Of a DNA stretch of 64,000 bases, positions 34,885 through 48,300 are shown piece after piece (the first letter of the stretch is position 1; the number at the start of each line of letters is the position of its first letter). The DNA lies in contig CM038914.1 in the NCBI GenBank assembly GCA_021904315.1, positions 19,393,065-19,457,064 on the forward strand. Reading direction: 5' to 3'. The translations under genes were made by a program, and so were the position numbers. The notes beneath the pieces were generated by a model. It saw nothing but the letters and a program-made list of their open reading frames with translations. It made no database searches and was not told the origin of the DNA. The DNA comes from Sphagnum magellanicum (Eukaryota > Streptophyta > Sphagnopsida > Sphagnales > Sphagnaceae).

Positions 34885-35990
34885 ATTTGGACATTAATAA
34901 TAAGAGTTATGTGCACCTTGTGTCATGAAAAACATCCCTAACATCATCATCACCATCACCCACACTCATAATTATCATCACCATCATGATCATGGATAAA
35001 TTTTGTCCACGAAATTTCACTTTTCATCCATAATGGATGAAGTTCATACACCAACCATCAATTTCATCCATAGCCTATAAATAACATGTAGTTTATTTAT
35101 AATTAATCTAATTAACATGTAATTGATGATGGTTAACCCATAGTTAATTGTAGTGAACTTATAATTAATTTATAGTTAACTTATAGTTTAAAAAGGTTTT
35201 CAAGAAATTTTTTTGGAGTATTTTGGGCATATGAAAACCTTCAAGAAAACCTCCATGGAAGCCTCCTTGACCTAGATCCCCAAAAATGTATAAATAAAAA
35301 TCCAATTACCTTTAATTTGTTTAATAGTAGTCTAAAGCATGATTTTGCACCATAGACTTGTTTGTTTCATTTCAATGTTTTCACATGTTATTAGAATAAA
35401 ATTTTGTACTTTTGATTTGCACATTTTGTGTTTTTGTTTTTGGTTTTCATGCTTTATGTTGGATTTACATTTAGGTTCATTTTGGCCATAGTTTTGGAAA
35501 TCCTTTTACTTTCATAGTTTTTGTGCTAGTGACAATTTAAACAAATTTCCCATCAAACTTATGTTCATTGTTGTTTTCCTTGTCTTTGTTCGTTTGGAAA
35601 CCATGCCCATGTGAAGAAATGAAATAATTGTGTCCATGGAAGAAAACCTTATTTTTTTAGATTTATGCAACAAGAAAATCAATTGCTTCATCATGAATTC
35701 ATTGTTAAGCCACTACTACAATTCATGGTTTTTTCTATTGGATTTTCTAATAAAAAAATACCCAAAAGTGACAAGCATAAAAAATACCACCTTATCAATG
35801 TGGATAAGTCATTTTGTACATGTACAGTGCCATTGGGCAGTCAATTTGGACTGTATCATTTTGATTGGTGGAGTGAATAATAAAATGACTAATTATTTGA
35901 CTAACTATTTGATTAGTGGATAGTGGACCATTTGACTAGGTCAATTTTATACTTAAATAAAAAATAAATTGGATTATTTTTTTTAAAAAA
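33741..35990. other. AT-rich region with a TG microsatellite, no gene
   Basis: A run of TG dinucleotides lies at 34846-34876 and short atc/acc triplet repeats at 34940-34995. Nothing else is supported. Confidence 0.55.
34846..34876. repeat. TG microsatellite
   Basis: About 15 TG units ending in ggtgggtg. Confidence 0.97.
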
Positions 35991-36147
35991 ATAGGTAGGT
36001 AGATAGGTACTAAATAGGTTTAGGTAGTTCAAAAAAAGGCATTTTAGCAAGTAGGTGCTAACCCATACTAATTTAGCCTACCTAACTTACCTACTTAATT
36101 ACCTTAATTTAACCTACTTACCCTAGCCTTTCTAACATGCACATAGG

Positions 36148-36221
36148 TTGTAAGTATAAGGAATTGAACCCCGAACCTTCCCAATGATAAACTAAGTCTT
36201 TACCAATGGACTACACCATCA
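36148..36221 (-). ncRNA. tRNA-like remnant with A and B boxes
   Basis: On the minus strand ggtgtagtccattggtaaag resembles a pol III A box and D arm (AGTC pairs with GACT). Some 45 bases on, GGTTCAATTCC is an exact B-box type sequence. The T stem pairs poorly and no clean acceptor stem is seen. It is best read as a decayed tRNA gene or the head of a tRNA-derived SINE. Confidence 0.45.
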
Positions 36222-36273
36222 AAGATGTTCAATTTTTATCAAAATTTTTATTTCACATGTTCATTTCACATCA

Positions 36274-38030
36274 TTAAACATAATGGCTAAACCTATGTGA
36301 TAATTAGTGGCTAAACTGAGTGAGTTAAAATAATGGTTAAACCTAATGGCTAAATTCAATGACTTAAAGTAATAATTAAACATAAGGGCTAAACTTAGTG
36401 ACTTAAAATAATGATTAAACTTAGTGACTTAAACCATTGGCTAAACCTAATGGCTAAACTTAGTGACTTAAGGTAATGATTAAACTTAGTGACTTAAACC
36501 ATTGGCTAAACCTAATGGCTAAACTTAGTGACTTAAGGTAATGATTAAACTTAGTGACTTAAACCATTGGCTAAACCTAATGGCTAAACTTAGTGACTTA
36601 AAGTAATGACTAAACTTAGTGACTTAAACCATTGGCTAAACCTAATGGCTAAACTTAATGACTTAAAATAATAGCTAAACCTAATGGTTAAACTTAGTGA
36701 TTTAAAATAATGGATAAATCTAATGGCTAAACTTAGTCACTTAAACTATTAGTTAAATTTAATGGATAAACTCAATGATTTAAAATATTAGTTAAACATA
36801 ATGGCTAAACCCAACAATTTAAATTATTGGCTAAACTTAATGGCTAAATTCGGTGACTTAAAGTAATGGTTAAACTTAGTGGTTAAACTTAATCACTTAA
36901 AGTAATGATCAAACATAATGGCTAAACTTGGTGACTTAAAGTAATGGTCAAACATAATGGCTAAACTTAATGACTTAAAGTAATGACTAAATGTAATGGC
37001 TAAACTTAGTGACTTAAAATAATTGTTAAATTTAGTGATTAAATTTAATGACTTAAAATAATGGCTAAACCTAGTGGCTAAACTTAATTATTTAAAATAA
37101 TGGCCAAACATAATGGTTAAATATAGTGACTAAATTTAATGATTTAAAGTAATAGATAAACATAGTGGTTAAATCTAATGGCTAGACTTAGTGATTTAAA
37201 GTAATGGCCAAACATAATGGTTAAATCTAATGGTTAAACTTAATGATTTAAAATAATGGTCAAACATAATGATTAAATCTAGTGGCTAAACTTAATGATT
37301 TAAAATAATGGTCAAACATTATGATTAAATCTAGTGGCTAAACTTAATGATTTAAAGTAATGGCTAAACATAAATGTTAAATTTAGTGGCTAAATTTACT
37401 AATTTAAAGTAATGGCTAAACATAAAGGTTAAATTTAATGGTTAAACTTACTGATTTAAAGTAATGGCTAAACATAAAGGTTAAATTTAATGGCTAAACT
37501 TACTGATTTAAAGTAATGGCTAAACATAAAGGTTAAATTTAGTGGCTAAACTTACTAATTTAAAATAATGGCTAAACCTAATTGCTAAACCTAGTGGTTA
37601 AATTTACTGACCTAAAATAATGGCTAAACCTAATGGTCAAACTTAAAGTAATCGTTAAGTTTAATGGCTTAACTTAATGATTTAAAGTAATGGTTAAACA
37701 TAATGGTTAAAACCCAATAATTAAATTTAATAGTTAAATATAGTGGCTAAACTTAGTTGATAAACCTAATGGCTAAATCTAAGTTAAATTTAGTGGGTAA
37801 TTCTAATGGTTAAACATAATGGTTAAACTTAGGCTATACATATTAGCCAAATTTAATGGTTCAACTTAGACTAAACCTAATGCCAAAATCTAGTGGCTAA
37901 TCATAATGATTAAACTTAGTGGTTAAATTTGAATTAAATTTAATGCTAAAAATTAATTAAACATAATGATTAAATCTAGTGGCTAAACATAGTGATTAAA
38001 TTTCATGGTTACACCTAATGGTTAAAATTA
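36274..38030. repeat. Minisatellite, about 1.76 kb
   Basis: Units of the type taatggctaaacttagtgac and ttaaa, about 22-27 bp, are repeated throughout. A higher-order unit of 65 bp is nearly exact at least four times (36421, 36486, 36551, 36616). GTAGG-type repeats border it: ataggtaggtagataggtac on the left (about 35992) and agtaggtaagtgggtagg on the right (about 38031). No coding capacity. Confidence 0.95.
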
Positions 38031-39310
38031 AGTAGGTAAGTGGGTAGGTCGTACGAAGGTGAAAAACATAAGTAGGTATGTAAGTAGGGAGGTGAAAAGA
38101 TATAGGCAAATAGGCTAATAGGTAAATAATAAATAGGTTTTAATGAATGGAATTTGGTCAAAGTTTTGAGGTTTTGTCAACCAAATGCACCCAATTATTC
38201 AATTTCACCCCCATTGCTAACAAATGGCCCAACCCAAATCGAATCAACATGTTGTTAGTAGGCATGACTTTAACATGGTTTGTGCCTTTTTGGACCACTA
38301 ATCTCCACTTTTGAACAACTTTGAAGCATTTATTAAAAAATTCAGTGCCACTTTAGCCAACATGAATGACTGGGGAAAATATAATTGCACATAACCTTTC
38401 CATTTTAAAAGTCAAGTCCTTCATTTGCTCCATGTGGTTGTAGGCATGTGAGTTGGAATATGTAATTGATGAATCCATTTCAAGTGGATTGAAAAAAATA
38501 ACACATGGTGTTTTGCCCCCAACACATGTGCATCATGGAGAACATTAATGAAATTGACAAATCTTCAACTCCACAAAAAAATCCTAAATAAAGATTGGAT
38601 TTTAGATGTGTGCAACTAAACTTGTGCAATGTAGTGTCTTTACCTTCTTTTCTTCCAACTTTTGAGTTGTGATTAATTTTTCCGTCCAAACAAATTGATC
38701 CTTAGTAATGGCAATATTAACACTTCATCCTTAGCCATATTCACTTGCACATTACAAAAATCCAAGTTCAAAACACATAGCCAAAATCATAAAACAACAA
38801 TCATGTTTTTTTTTTATGCTCTAAAATTTAAAACACCAAAAATGAGAATCTAGAGCCATGCCATGGGGATAAACCCCCTAAAAACAAATTGTTTTTGAAT
38901 TGTATTCAAATTGAACTAGGTTCTAATAACAAATGCCCAACTATAGGAATTTAATGTCTTGTAATAAGTTCTTGACCATGTATTTTGTAATTTGTCTTTG
39001 ATTATCACCTATTAAAAATTTGGAATCTAAGGATTTTAACTTGTAATCTTGGTACATTATTTTCCACATTGCATTAGGAGTTAATTATGTTAGATTTTCC
39101 TTATCTTCGCTACATACAACATGCTTGTTGTGACCAATGATTGAAAGAGGTTGGCATGCAACTCAAGTGTAGGAACTTCACCATGCAACTTGAGGCATTC
39201 TCTTTTGGATAATCCTTTGGCTTATGTTAGTGCCCACCACCTCACACTTACTCTCTTGTTAAGGGCAGTGGGTCCAAACAAAACTTTGTTATACCTTTAA
39301 GCAAGAACAC
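38031..39310. other. AT-rich region, no gene
   Basis: Past the GTAGG-rich border (to about 38120) nothing coding or repeated is recognised. Confidence 0.5.
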
Positions 39311-39915
39311 CATCAAGGGAAACACATAATGATAGAGAGGGTGATTGACAAAAAGAAAGAAATTTTAAAACAAAAAAAAATGAAAGAAGGAAAGTGAGTA
39401 CATAAAGAAAACACAAAAAGAGCAAATGGCATGTAGAGCGAAAATTGAAAATAATGAAAATAGTGAAAATAATAGACAAATAAAAGAAGAAAATGGCAAA
39501 CATATAGAAAGATAGGAGATTGACATATATAAAGAAATGTTAAAAAGGCAAGGCAATGGAGAAGGAAAGAGTGGTAGATAGAGAAAACGAAAAAAATGAA
39601 GGAAAAATAGATAAAAACAAGTAGAAAGAGAAAAAATGAGAATGAAAGGAAAGAAAAGGCAAATTTGAAAAAAAGGAAAGGTATGAAATTGATAGACAGT
39701 AAGAAACCAATTGAAGTAAAAAGAGTGTGGTAGATAGAGAGAAAATAAAACAAAGGAAAATTACCAAACGAAGGAGAAAATGCCAAATATAGAAGAATTT
39801 TTTAAAAAAAAATGGTAAACAAAAAGAAGAAAGACAAAAAAGATACAAAAGCAAATGGGTAGAATGATGGCAAAACAAGGCAAAACCAACAAATTTTTTG
39901 AGAGAAAAAGAGAGT
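39311..39915. other. Purine-rich tract of about 600 bp
   Basis: The plus strand is dominated by A and G in gaaag and aaagaa patterns. Long minus-strand open frames here encode F/L/S-rich sequence only and are composition artefacts. Confidence 0.85.
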
Positions 39916-42900
39916 GGTAGACCTTCATTTGTAGATGACCTCTATTCCATGCCACCTTCTCTTGTCACAATGCATGTTCCACAATTGCCCTCTTTTTGTG
40001 AAACCTCCATGCCACCACTCAACCTTTTGAGCTTTGAATATTTTTGCAACAAATGCATGTTCCTCTCCTTCTATTGATGTTATAACAAACATGTGATTGT
40101 CTTTGAAACTCTTAATCTCACTAAAGGCTCTACCCTTTTTTTCATGCCCTCTCTTTCCTCCCCCATTCACACCATTTCTTTTGGAACAAAACTTGAAAAT
40201 AAAAGTTGCAACCCACTTTTTGAAACTCTCCAACATTGAAAACATGAAATGTAATTTGAAGCTTTTTTGAAATAGACCTTGAAACTAGTACAAACATTAT
40301 TTGAAACTCTTTGACATTGCTTCTATCACATGGAATTATCTTGAAACAAACAAATGAAACCAAAAGTTGCAACCACACCTTTCTAAAATTTTCCAAGATT
40401 TTTTTTGTTACAAGAAGTTTGAGGACATATAACCATTCTCATCTAAACTTGGAAATGCACCAATTTTGGTGTAATTATGAGTTTCACCCCCTTTCTTTTT
40501 TTTCCTTTGCACCAACTTCATGCCAAGTTTAACAACTAGTTTCAAATTTTGCCCAAAGTTAAGGTTCTTGTCCCAATTTTGGGCAACTTTATGCACATCT
40601 TTATTGTAGTAGCTAAGATTTCATGTGTATAATCCTCATATTAAAAAGGTTATGACTTCAATGTTTTAGTTTTTGAAGTTGAAAGTATAACTTTTAATTC
40701 GTAAAACATTAGCATAATCTTTTTTATGTATATGAAGGGCATGTTATCAAGAGGGATTTATATTTTGCAAAAGGTATGTTATTTCCAAAAACAAAAAACA
40801 TGTTGAAAAAAAAAGGAAAATAAAATCATCCTAGTCCTTTATGCAAGGTAATGTGGGGCACTTACTTGGGGAATGCCCTACTCCTTGGGTGTTACTTTAC
40901 ACATCCAATTAGCAAACTTAAATTTCCATTTCCCACACCAAATTTGGGCTATACCATTGACCCATCACCCTTGGGGTTATGTTTTTAAATTTGATGAATG
41001 AGTACCTAACTTATCATGGTGAGTGTTAATTAAATTAAGGTACATATGTGAGTGTCATGTTTGAGTGTTTTTTGGTGAGCGAAACTTTGGACCCACCTTC
41101 AAATAACACTTGTTTAATCTCACATTAGATTGTTATAATGCTTTTAAGAGTGTGAATTAATTTGAATTCACATATTAATTTTGTGATCCCATTCATTGAT
41201 GAATAGGAATTGGCCCAAAATTCTAGTTTCCAATATTGGTAAAAAGGATGTAGAAAGGGTTAAGCTTTTAGGGGGTTGTGGTGTTATTATTTTGTCCCTA
41301 ACCATGTTTATAGTGAGGAGCACTTCTGGCAAAAGTTTCGAATGTCAAGGCCAATTTTTTTGCACATTGTTGATGCGGTATGTGATTTTGACAACTATTT
41401 TGTCCAAAAATCTAATCGCATTGGTGTCCTTGACCTCTTTTCTCTTTAGAAATGCACCATAACTTGACGGATGTTAGCTTATGAGGTGAATAGAAATTTG
41501 TACACCATGTACTATTCATTTACATTTGAGATTTATTTTCCTTGGTCTTGTTTTGTGAAACTGTTCATGAACTTCAAGATGAAAAATGTGTTTTTCTTGC
41601 CATTAAACAAAAGGTTGTACAAAAAGATGTAGAAAGTTGTTTTGTCATTTTGTAGTCTCAATTTGTAATCATTCAAAACTTGGTGAGACAATGGGGACAC
41701 TACGACCATCACGCATATTATGTATGTGTGTATCATCTTCCATGTCATGATAGTTGAATATGACCTATAAGATAATGTACCACAACCTGAGCCATAAAAT
41801 GTGCCACCCCAAAAAGGGGCTTAACATTTGAAGAATTCAAAAGAGACACAAAAGATATGGAAAACGAAAGTTTGCACTTTCAATTGCAAAATGATATAAT
41901 CCAACACTTGGCCAAACTTCATTTAATTAAAAATCCATTTAAATTGAAATGGTTTTTTAGTTACAAATGTTTGTTAATGTTCACATGTTTGTTTAAATTT
42001 CCTCACATCACTATATATTCTCATGTGCATTCTTGCTTCTTCCTATCTATTATGGTACTTGAACATCTTAGGGTACCATCCAATTTGGTATAATTGGCAT
42101 GGCATGGCAATCAAATGCAATTCTATGAATGTCAAAGTTCAACTTGTTGGCATACTATTAATGGCATGGCATGGCACTAGGATGAAATTACTACATTGAA
42201 TATGGGTTGTGAAACAAGCCTCCAAATTGATAGTACACATTGGCTTGCATATGATGACTTAATTGGTGCAATCCAATTGTAGGAGACATCAATGCATGAA
42301 CTTCAAATTCTTGAATATGTTCCATAAGCAAATTACTATTCAATCCACATGTACACCCAACCATGAATTGTTGAATTACCAAATTTATGTCGTAAAACAC
42401 CATAGGCACTTGTGCCATTGGTGTCACATGCGTTTAAGTTAAATCCATGAACAAATGTTGATAAACTTCTTTAGGTTGAAATGAATAAATTAAGTCCCAT
42501 TTGGAGACATCATTTGCTACAATGTTTGTGTGTACATTACTTTCCTCACACGATTAATCTTCATCAAATTCTTGTTTTTCATTCTATCCTTTCTTTCATT
42601 GCACATTGACCCTTACTATTACCGCCACTAACACATGTAAAACACACCTTAATTCCTTGATAGGTCTTTTGCCATCCAACATATTGCCATACTTTTTTAT
42701 AGTCATCCTATCATTTAAATATAGTCCATTGCAAGTGTTTATGTTCCAAGTCCATATTGATACATGATAAAAACTTAGATGACCATATACATTCATTTAG
42801 TTGATTACGACATATGTCTTAGATATATACACATGATGGATGAAATATCATAATAACAAAATTGAAATTGCACCACTTTTGTAACATCACAACCATACTT

Positions 42901-43569
42901 GATCAATTCAAAACACATTCAAAATAATTCACACTCCATTTATGAACAACGAATTATTACTTCATGGGTTTAATAATGCAGATCAACTAGCCCAACATAT
43001 GGAAAACAAGAAGAAGCAAAATTGTTCAAATCATCTGAACATCTATGTTCAATTGAAAATATAGATATAACAAGTAATTTATGTCAATGGAAAAAATTGA
43101 GAACATGAGTACAATTTTCCATTTCACATGTTTATTATTCAAATGAACATGCCATGGTCTACAAGCATGTAATACACTGGGGACAATATAACTAGATGAA
43201 AACAATGTTAAAAAAAAATGCAGAAACTAATCTATCCAACTTTCTTGGTGCAACAATTGTTTAACCTTCTTAATATTCATTGTAGGTTAATTGATGAATT
43301 CATCGATCTTTTGGTGACCTTGTCCAAAAAATAAAACAAAGATGTTGTAAGGAACAAATTTCCCAATCTTTCGTGAACAATTTGATAGCTTATTCACCAA
43401 GTTTATATGGAATTGGGAAATATTCCAATTGCCACCTCAAGTTATTGCCACCATTCCACCTATGGATATCACATTCCCATATTTTCCCTAGAAACTTAAA
43501 TAATCTCTAAATAATATGACATGTTCAAAGGGGGTTGGTTGTTAATTTGTTGAAAAAGAATGCAAAATA
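39916..43569. other. AT-rich region, no gene recognised
   Basis: A few short repeated words occur (gttgcaac blocks near 40205 and 40365, ggcatggcatggca near 42098 and 42163). A minus-strand open frame at 42191-42427 has no family I recognise. Confidence 0.5.
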
Positions 43570-44445
43570 CATCATGCTTAAGCATTTTCAGAAGTTTCAT
43601 AAAGATCATTAAATTAGATCCCCATGGAAGGTTTTACTACACAAACTCTTGAAATAAGACTCTTGTAAAAGGCTAAAATTTTAACAATCAAGATGTAAAG
43701 CTTTATGCCCTATCAAACTCATACTATGACTTCATGTTTCCACAAAAATTCTTTCAAGACTTGAACTGGTACATAAACAAAAAGGCTTACAATGTTGGGG
43801 CAAAATATATTTGTCAAAAGTTCCCAATTCTGTTGCCCCATCCAAACAAGGAATCCTGAGCTCTATTTTTGTTTTGGGTATAGTTGCTAATGAATAGTAA
43901 CAGGACATTTACAACCAATTCACAACTAGGTGTACATCACATAATGGATTACCCCAAATAATAAGTAACACACAATGAAGAATATTCAACATTAACTCAT
44001 CATAATTCATATATATTTTCTTTTGTTAAATAGTGGGAGCTTGATTAGATGAAAATAATAAAATTAAATGTAGGAAATGAAGAAATGGTGAATTCACATT
44101 TAGATTTGAGTTTCTACTCTCAATGAAATTACAAGGTTCTACACACAAAATGTTTTGTAATATGGATAGGTTGATAAAAGCCATTAAAAACATTTGAGTA
44201 GTCAACCTACACAATGCTCTTAAAAGATCATATCTACCATTGGATTATGATGTTACTGATAGTGCAATCACTTGCATGCCTAAACATTGTCTATACTCCA
44301 ACTTTCAAATTTGGAAATCCAGCCAAACCTACAAAACATGAAAGTCACATGAATGCAGTAATTCTTCTAAAACCAATATGTACCTTTAAATGGATATATT
44401 TCTACTAACTCTAATAAATATATGTAGTTAAGAACCTAGACTAAA
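43570..44445. repeat. 3' flank of gene C, repeated at 33 kb and in gene A
   Basis: The segment next to gene C (44220-44440) matches the intron flank of gene A (3060-3250) and 540-920. The longer stretch matches 32900-33740. It supports common descent of the array by tandem duplication. Confidence 0.68.
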
Positions 44446-46757
44446 TTAGCTAATAGTACACCTACTTTTCTTCCTCTTTTGAAATTTCTGCCTCCCTTGA
44501 GCTTTAGTTTCCAAGGCCTTCATCTCTTGTAGATCGAAGCGAATCTCTTCAAATGTAGGCCTCTCTGGAGCTTTAGTTTCCAAGGCCTTCATCTGTCGTA
44601 GATCGAAGCAAATCTCTTCAAATGTAGGCCTCTTTGGAGCTTTAGTTTCCAAGGCCTTCATCTTTTGTAGATCGAAGCAAATCTCTTCAAATGTAGGCCT
44701 CTCTGTAGCTTCAGTTTGCCAACACTTCTGGATGAGCCTGGATAACCTTGTGTTTATATCTTCAGGCAATTCAGGTCTCACACCTTCCCTGACCAGTTCA
44801 TTGACTGACTGTCGTGGTAGGTCACTGCTATATGGAAGTTTCCCTGAGACCACTTCATAACAAGTCATTGCAAAGCTGAAGACATCTGCTTTTGCTGTAT
44901 ATGTTGGTTTCACTGATGACGTCTCCCCTTCTTTTGTCTAGCATGAACACAATTGACCCAAGAAAAAACCCAACATGAGATATTGCATTGTTCAATCTGA
45001 GTTGCAAAGCTAAACAAAATAGGATTAGCCCTTGTTTACAAACAACAGTGGATCTGATCTATCATAAAACTACTGTTATGATCTGGGTGGTCAACAAGAT
45101 AGTCATCCCATTACAGATCAATACAATCAATATGATTCTACTCCTATTCATCAAGAATGTCTTTGTATGGAAGGCCACTTGCAAACACCTCATCCAAATA
45201 CAAGCTGAGACAGTATAAGGCATAGGGTAATGCCCTGTTGCCAGGACATTACCCAGAGTAATAAGTGAGGTGAGCCTGCACAGGTGGGAGGTCCTGCCAT
45301 ATGGGCCCACCCTATGCAAAGGATTTCATGAAATGGAATAGGCCCTGCGCTGAGGTTATCACTTATTACCAAAATGAAGCAGCATTGGTTGAAATAACCT
45401 TGACATTCCATTTGCTTGAAAGGAAATTAGGCACATCTATAGAAGGGAAGAGGCTCCCAATCACATTTAGATTCAATAGGATCAAAATCTTTCGTTTTGA
45501 AAGAAACTTTTTTTCTCATATCTAGAAACTTCAACCATAGATTCAGACCCCCAAATCCTTTCCCCAAAACAATTGACTATGAATTGGATTTCTAGATACT
45601 CACTTGGATATGAGACACCTCTGGTGCCCTCCAACCAGTTGTCCCAACGACTCCAGTAAATGATAGATTTGAATAAACAGAAGAGCCTGAACCACTACCT
45701 CCATCAGTATGTTTGCTTTTATGAAAACACTTGGTGAGCTGTACAGTTTTTGACACCCCAAAGTCTGCAATCTTAGCTTCAATGTGGCCACGATGATAGT
45801 TGACAAGCACATTTGAGGCTTTGAGGTCTCCATGGAAAACTCCCTGTTTGTGTAGGTATGCCATGCCTGCTGCAATTTGAGAGATGATGTCTATGGCTAC
45901 TACTGGTGAAAATGGTGGAGGTTGTGGAGTAGATAGAGCTTTAATGAGATGACGCAAATCCGCATCCATTAGCTCCATTAGAATCATGCTAGTCGGATAA
46001 CCTCTAGAGAAGCCTACTAGCTGCACAATGTGTGGATGACTAAGTTCTGCAAGGATCCCCACCTCTTTCCTCAATGCATCGATATCCCTGGTGCTTATGA
46101 ATTTGGCAGCAAAGTTGCATCCAAGCCAGTGTGCCTCATGCACTGACCCATAAGCCCCCTTTCCAATCTCTTTCCCACATTTAACTTCCTGCGAATCTAT
46201 TTGCATATTGATAGGGAGGTTGTAGTTCTGGGTTGTTCTCTTGAGCTTCGCAATTGCTGTTGGCAAATTCTCAGAAAACCTCTGCAATGTTTCCAGTATC
46301 TTTTCATGATCGTGCTCTGCAATTGTCCTCATGCTCTGTTTTACAACTGATATGTAAATTGACAACTCAGTTGTCCTATCTAAGGCAAGTGAACCTTGTG
46401 AAATGTGATTTTGCAATGTTTTCATGTTAGTCTCAAGCAACAAATGGATCTCCTTAAAGGCCTCCCGGTTATCTCCACTGGTCACTGCCAGTTCGAACCA
46501 TTGTGCACTTCCATATTGCAAGACTAGGACCTTTCCCTTTTTAAGGACGCGAATAATCTCATCCAGCAATGGCAATAGGCGTACATAATATGCATCATCC
46601 CTCTCTTCCAATGTTTTGAAATAACGATAAATCCTGTCGTATACACTCGCCAAACTCCCACATTGCTTTGTATTAATCATGCTGGCTTTTGCACCCTCAC
46701 CAACCGCCGTAACAATTTTCCCGACTTCTTTCACACGATCTCTGAACTGTTCCATGC
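44446..46757 (-). CDS. MLKL-like bundle and TKL kinase without TPR (gene C)
   Basis: Two coding exons: 46757-45604 (ATG at 46755) and 44937-44446, joined in phase 0 by GTGAGT and an AG acceptor, giving 547 aa. Residues 1-115 are the helical bundle, related to gene A but clearly diverged. The kinase has Gly loop GKGAYG 198-203, Lys218, HGD 308-310, DFG 331-333 and APE 377-379. The activation segment is about 48 residues, longer than usual but far shorter than in A. It lacks the KG-rich insert of A and B. The donor used in A to reach the TPR exons is absent, and the frame runs through three 23-aa repeats to a basic tail KKSRCTIS. No frame break is seen, so it is the most intact member. The role is probably signalling or cell-death related, by domain analogy only. 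Confidence 0.85.
44508..44714. repeat. Three 69-bp tandem units at the 3' end of gene C
   Basis: Units start at 44508, 44577 and 44646 and each encodes 23 residues, RPTFEEI then FDL and MKALETKAP. This repeats the last helix of the kinase lobe. Genes A and B keep a trace of one extra unit ([11 protein letters not shown]) in their read-through tail. Confidence 0.95.
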
Positions 46758-47560
46758 CTGTTGCCTACACAGATACGGAAACTGAACATCAACATAAGCT
46801 CCATCCATGCGCATTTGCGCAATACATGATGCAACGATTTTCAGCAACCAGTTCGGAATATAACGCATCTGTGCATTTCTCAACAATTGACTATTCGAAT
46901 CAAGTATTCCACTGATCAGCCGTGAGATCAACGAGGTTGTATGTAGGAAAGAGGGTTTCATGAACGTGTAGAATAGCTCACTAGAACAACGAAGTAATAA
47001 GAAAAACACAAATTTCATCTCTGAAGTTTCGCAAAAACGCACATCAAAGGGTGTGCACGAGGATGTGGGAGAGAGGGCCACAAGTGATCCGATGGTTCCG
47101 GGCACCCGGTCGTGACTTCAGTATACCTGATCAGTCACGAGCAGGTGCCAAATTCCGTTGCATCCTTTATCAAGCCCTCTGTTAAATATGTTTCGAGAGA
47201 ACAAATCCATGAAGCCGAAAAAAATAGAAGATTCTTGTGCAGCAGTTGTGTTATGAGGTTTATAAACGGTGTATCAAAGAAGAGGAGTACCTTGGAGTGG
47301 CTCGTTTCTGCACTTGGTCGCAGATTTCCAACTTTCCTTACAAGACTTCAACTCGTCCCGACAATTCTCGTCAAAACTCCTAAAAGCGGAAAAAATTGAG
47401 CAACAAACACCTTGCCTCCAAGGCAATCCTGATCACGAAACCAGAATAGAACGGATTTTCGTGTAGACACCAGCGACGGAACAACTATGGTAGCACCACG
47501 CAGAGGAGATGCAAGGAAAACTGGTGGTAAGTTAACCTAAGGAAAAATCCGTCACTCGTC
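46758..47560 (-). other. 5'-UTR intron, leader exon and upstream region of gene C
   Basis: The leader exon ends at 47291 with AAG|GTACTCC, and the acceptor caacag at 46758 precedes the ATG exon, giving a 533-bp intron. The leader matches those of A and B. The intron has about 330 bp that the other two lack. Confidence 0.55.
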
Positions 47561-47839
47561 ATGCCCTCTTTGTCCAGCCATCGGATGACTTTCGACCTCA
47601 GGTTGTCCAGACGTCCAGATTCTCTTGAGTTTTGACATTTTGACGCAGTCTTTGCTCAAAAAGAAGTTATATTCTATTCTCCAAAAGTTGGTTCTTGCGC
47701 GTTCACAGAATCTGGAGCTGCATGTCTATCTAAGGGATTGGAGATTGAGTGGACATAGAAAATACACAAACATCCGTTCGTTTCGTAGAAATATCCTAGC
47801 CATTGAAGGAACAACACCTGGGAAAAGGCCGTGCACAGA
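47561..47839. other. Upstream of gene C, nothing assigned
   Basis: Short overlapping open frames have no recognisable motifs. Confidence 0.4.
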
Positions 47840-48300
47840 GGAGATTTTGCCTTTGAAGTTTGATTGCATGTTGGGCAAGCCTCAGATGATAATTTTCTTG
47901 ATGACTTCCTGGCTAAGCAAAGCTCTCTTAACACATTTTCAGACTGTAGAGATTGCCTTTTAAGTTTAAATGCAGGTTGTGCTAGCCTCAGATGATAATT
48001 TTCTTGATGACTTCCTGGCTCAGCAAAGCTCTGTTGACAGATTTTCAGACTGTCTGACTTTCAACAAAAAATTTTATTGCCTTTCAAGTTTGATTGCAGG
48101 CAGATGATAATTTTCTTGATGACTTCCTCACTGAGCAAAGCTCTCTTGACATGTTTCCAGACTGTTTGTCTTTCAAGTTTTGATTGCAGGTTGTGCAGGC
48201 CTCAGATGATAATTTTCTTGATGACTTCCTGACTGGCTGAGCGGAGCTCTCTTGACACATTTTCAGCCTGTCTGACTCTCCACATTTTTCACAAAATGCA
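47840..48300. repeat. Tandem repeat of about 106 bp, four units
   Basis: Units holding cagatgataattttcttgat then gacttcct, and later agcaaagctct, start at 47883, 47989, 48101 and 48203. The spacing varies from 102 to 112 bp. No coding role is seen. Confidence 0.92.

Noticed and set aside
39297-39955. Long minus-strand open frames rich in F, L and S
   Set aside because: They come from a purine-rich tract on the plus strand and show no domain. Several frames are open at once, which is a composition effect.
42191-42427. 78-residue minus-strand open frame
   Set aside because: No motif, no conserved splice border and no duplicate elsewhere in the window.
47840-48300. CRISPR array
   Set aside because: Units are long, imperfect and contiguous with no unique spacers, in a plant nuclear setting. 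It is an ordinary tandem repeat.
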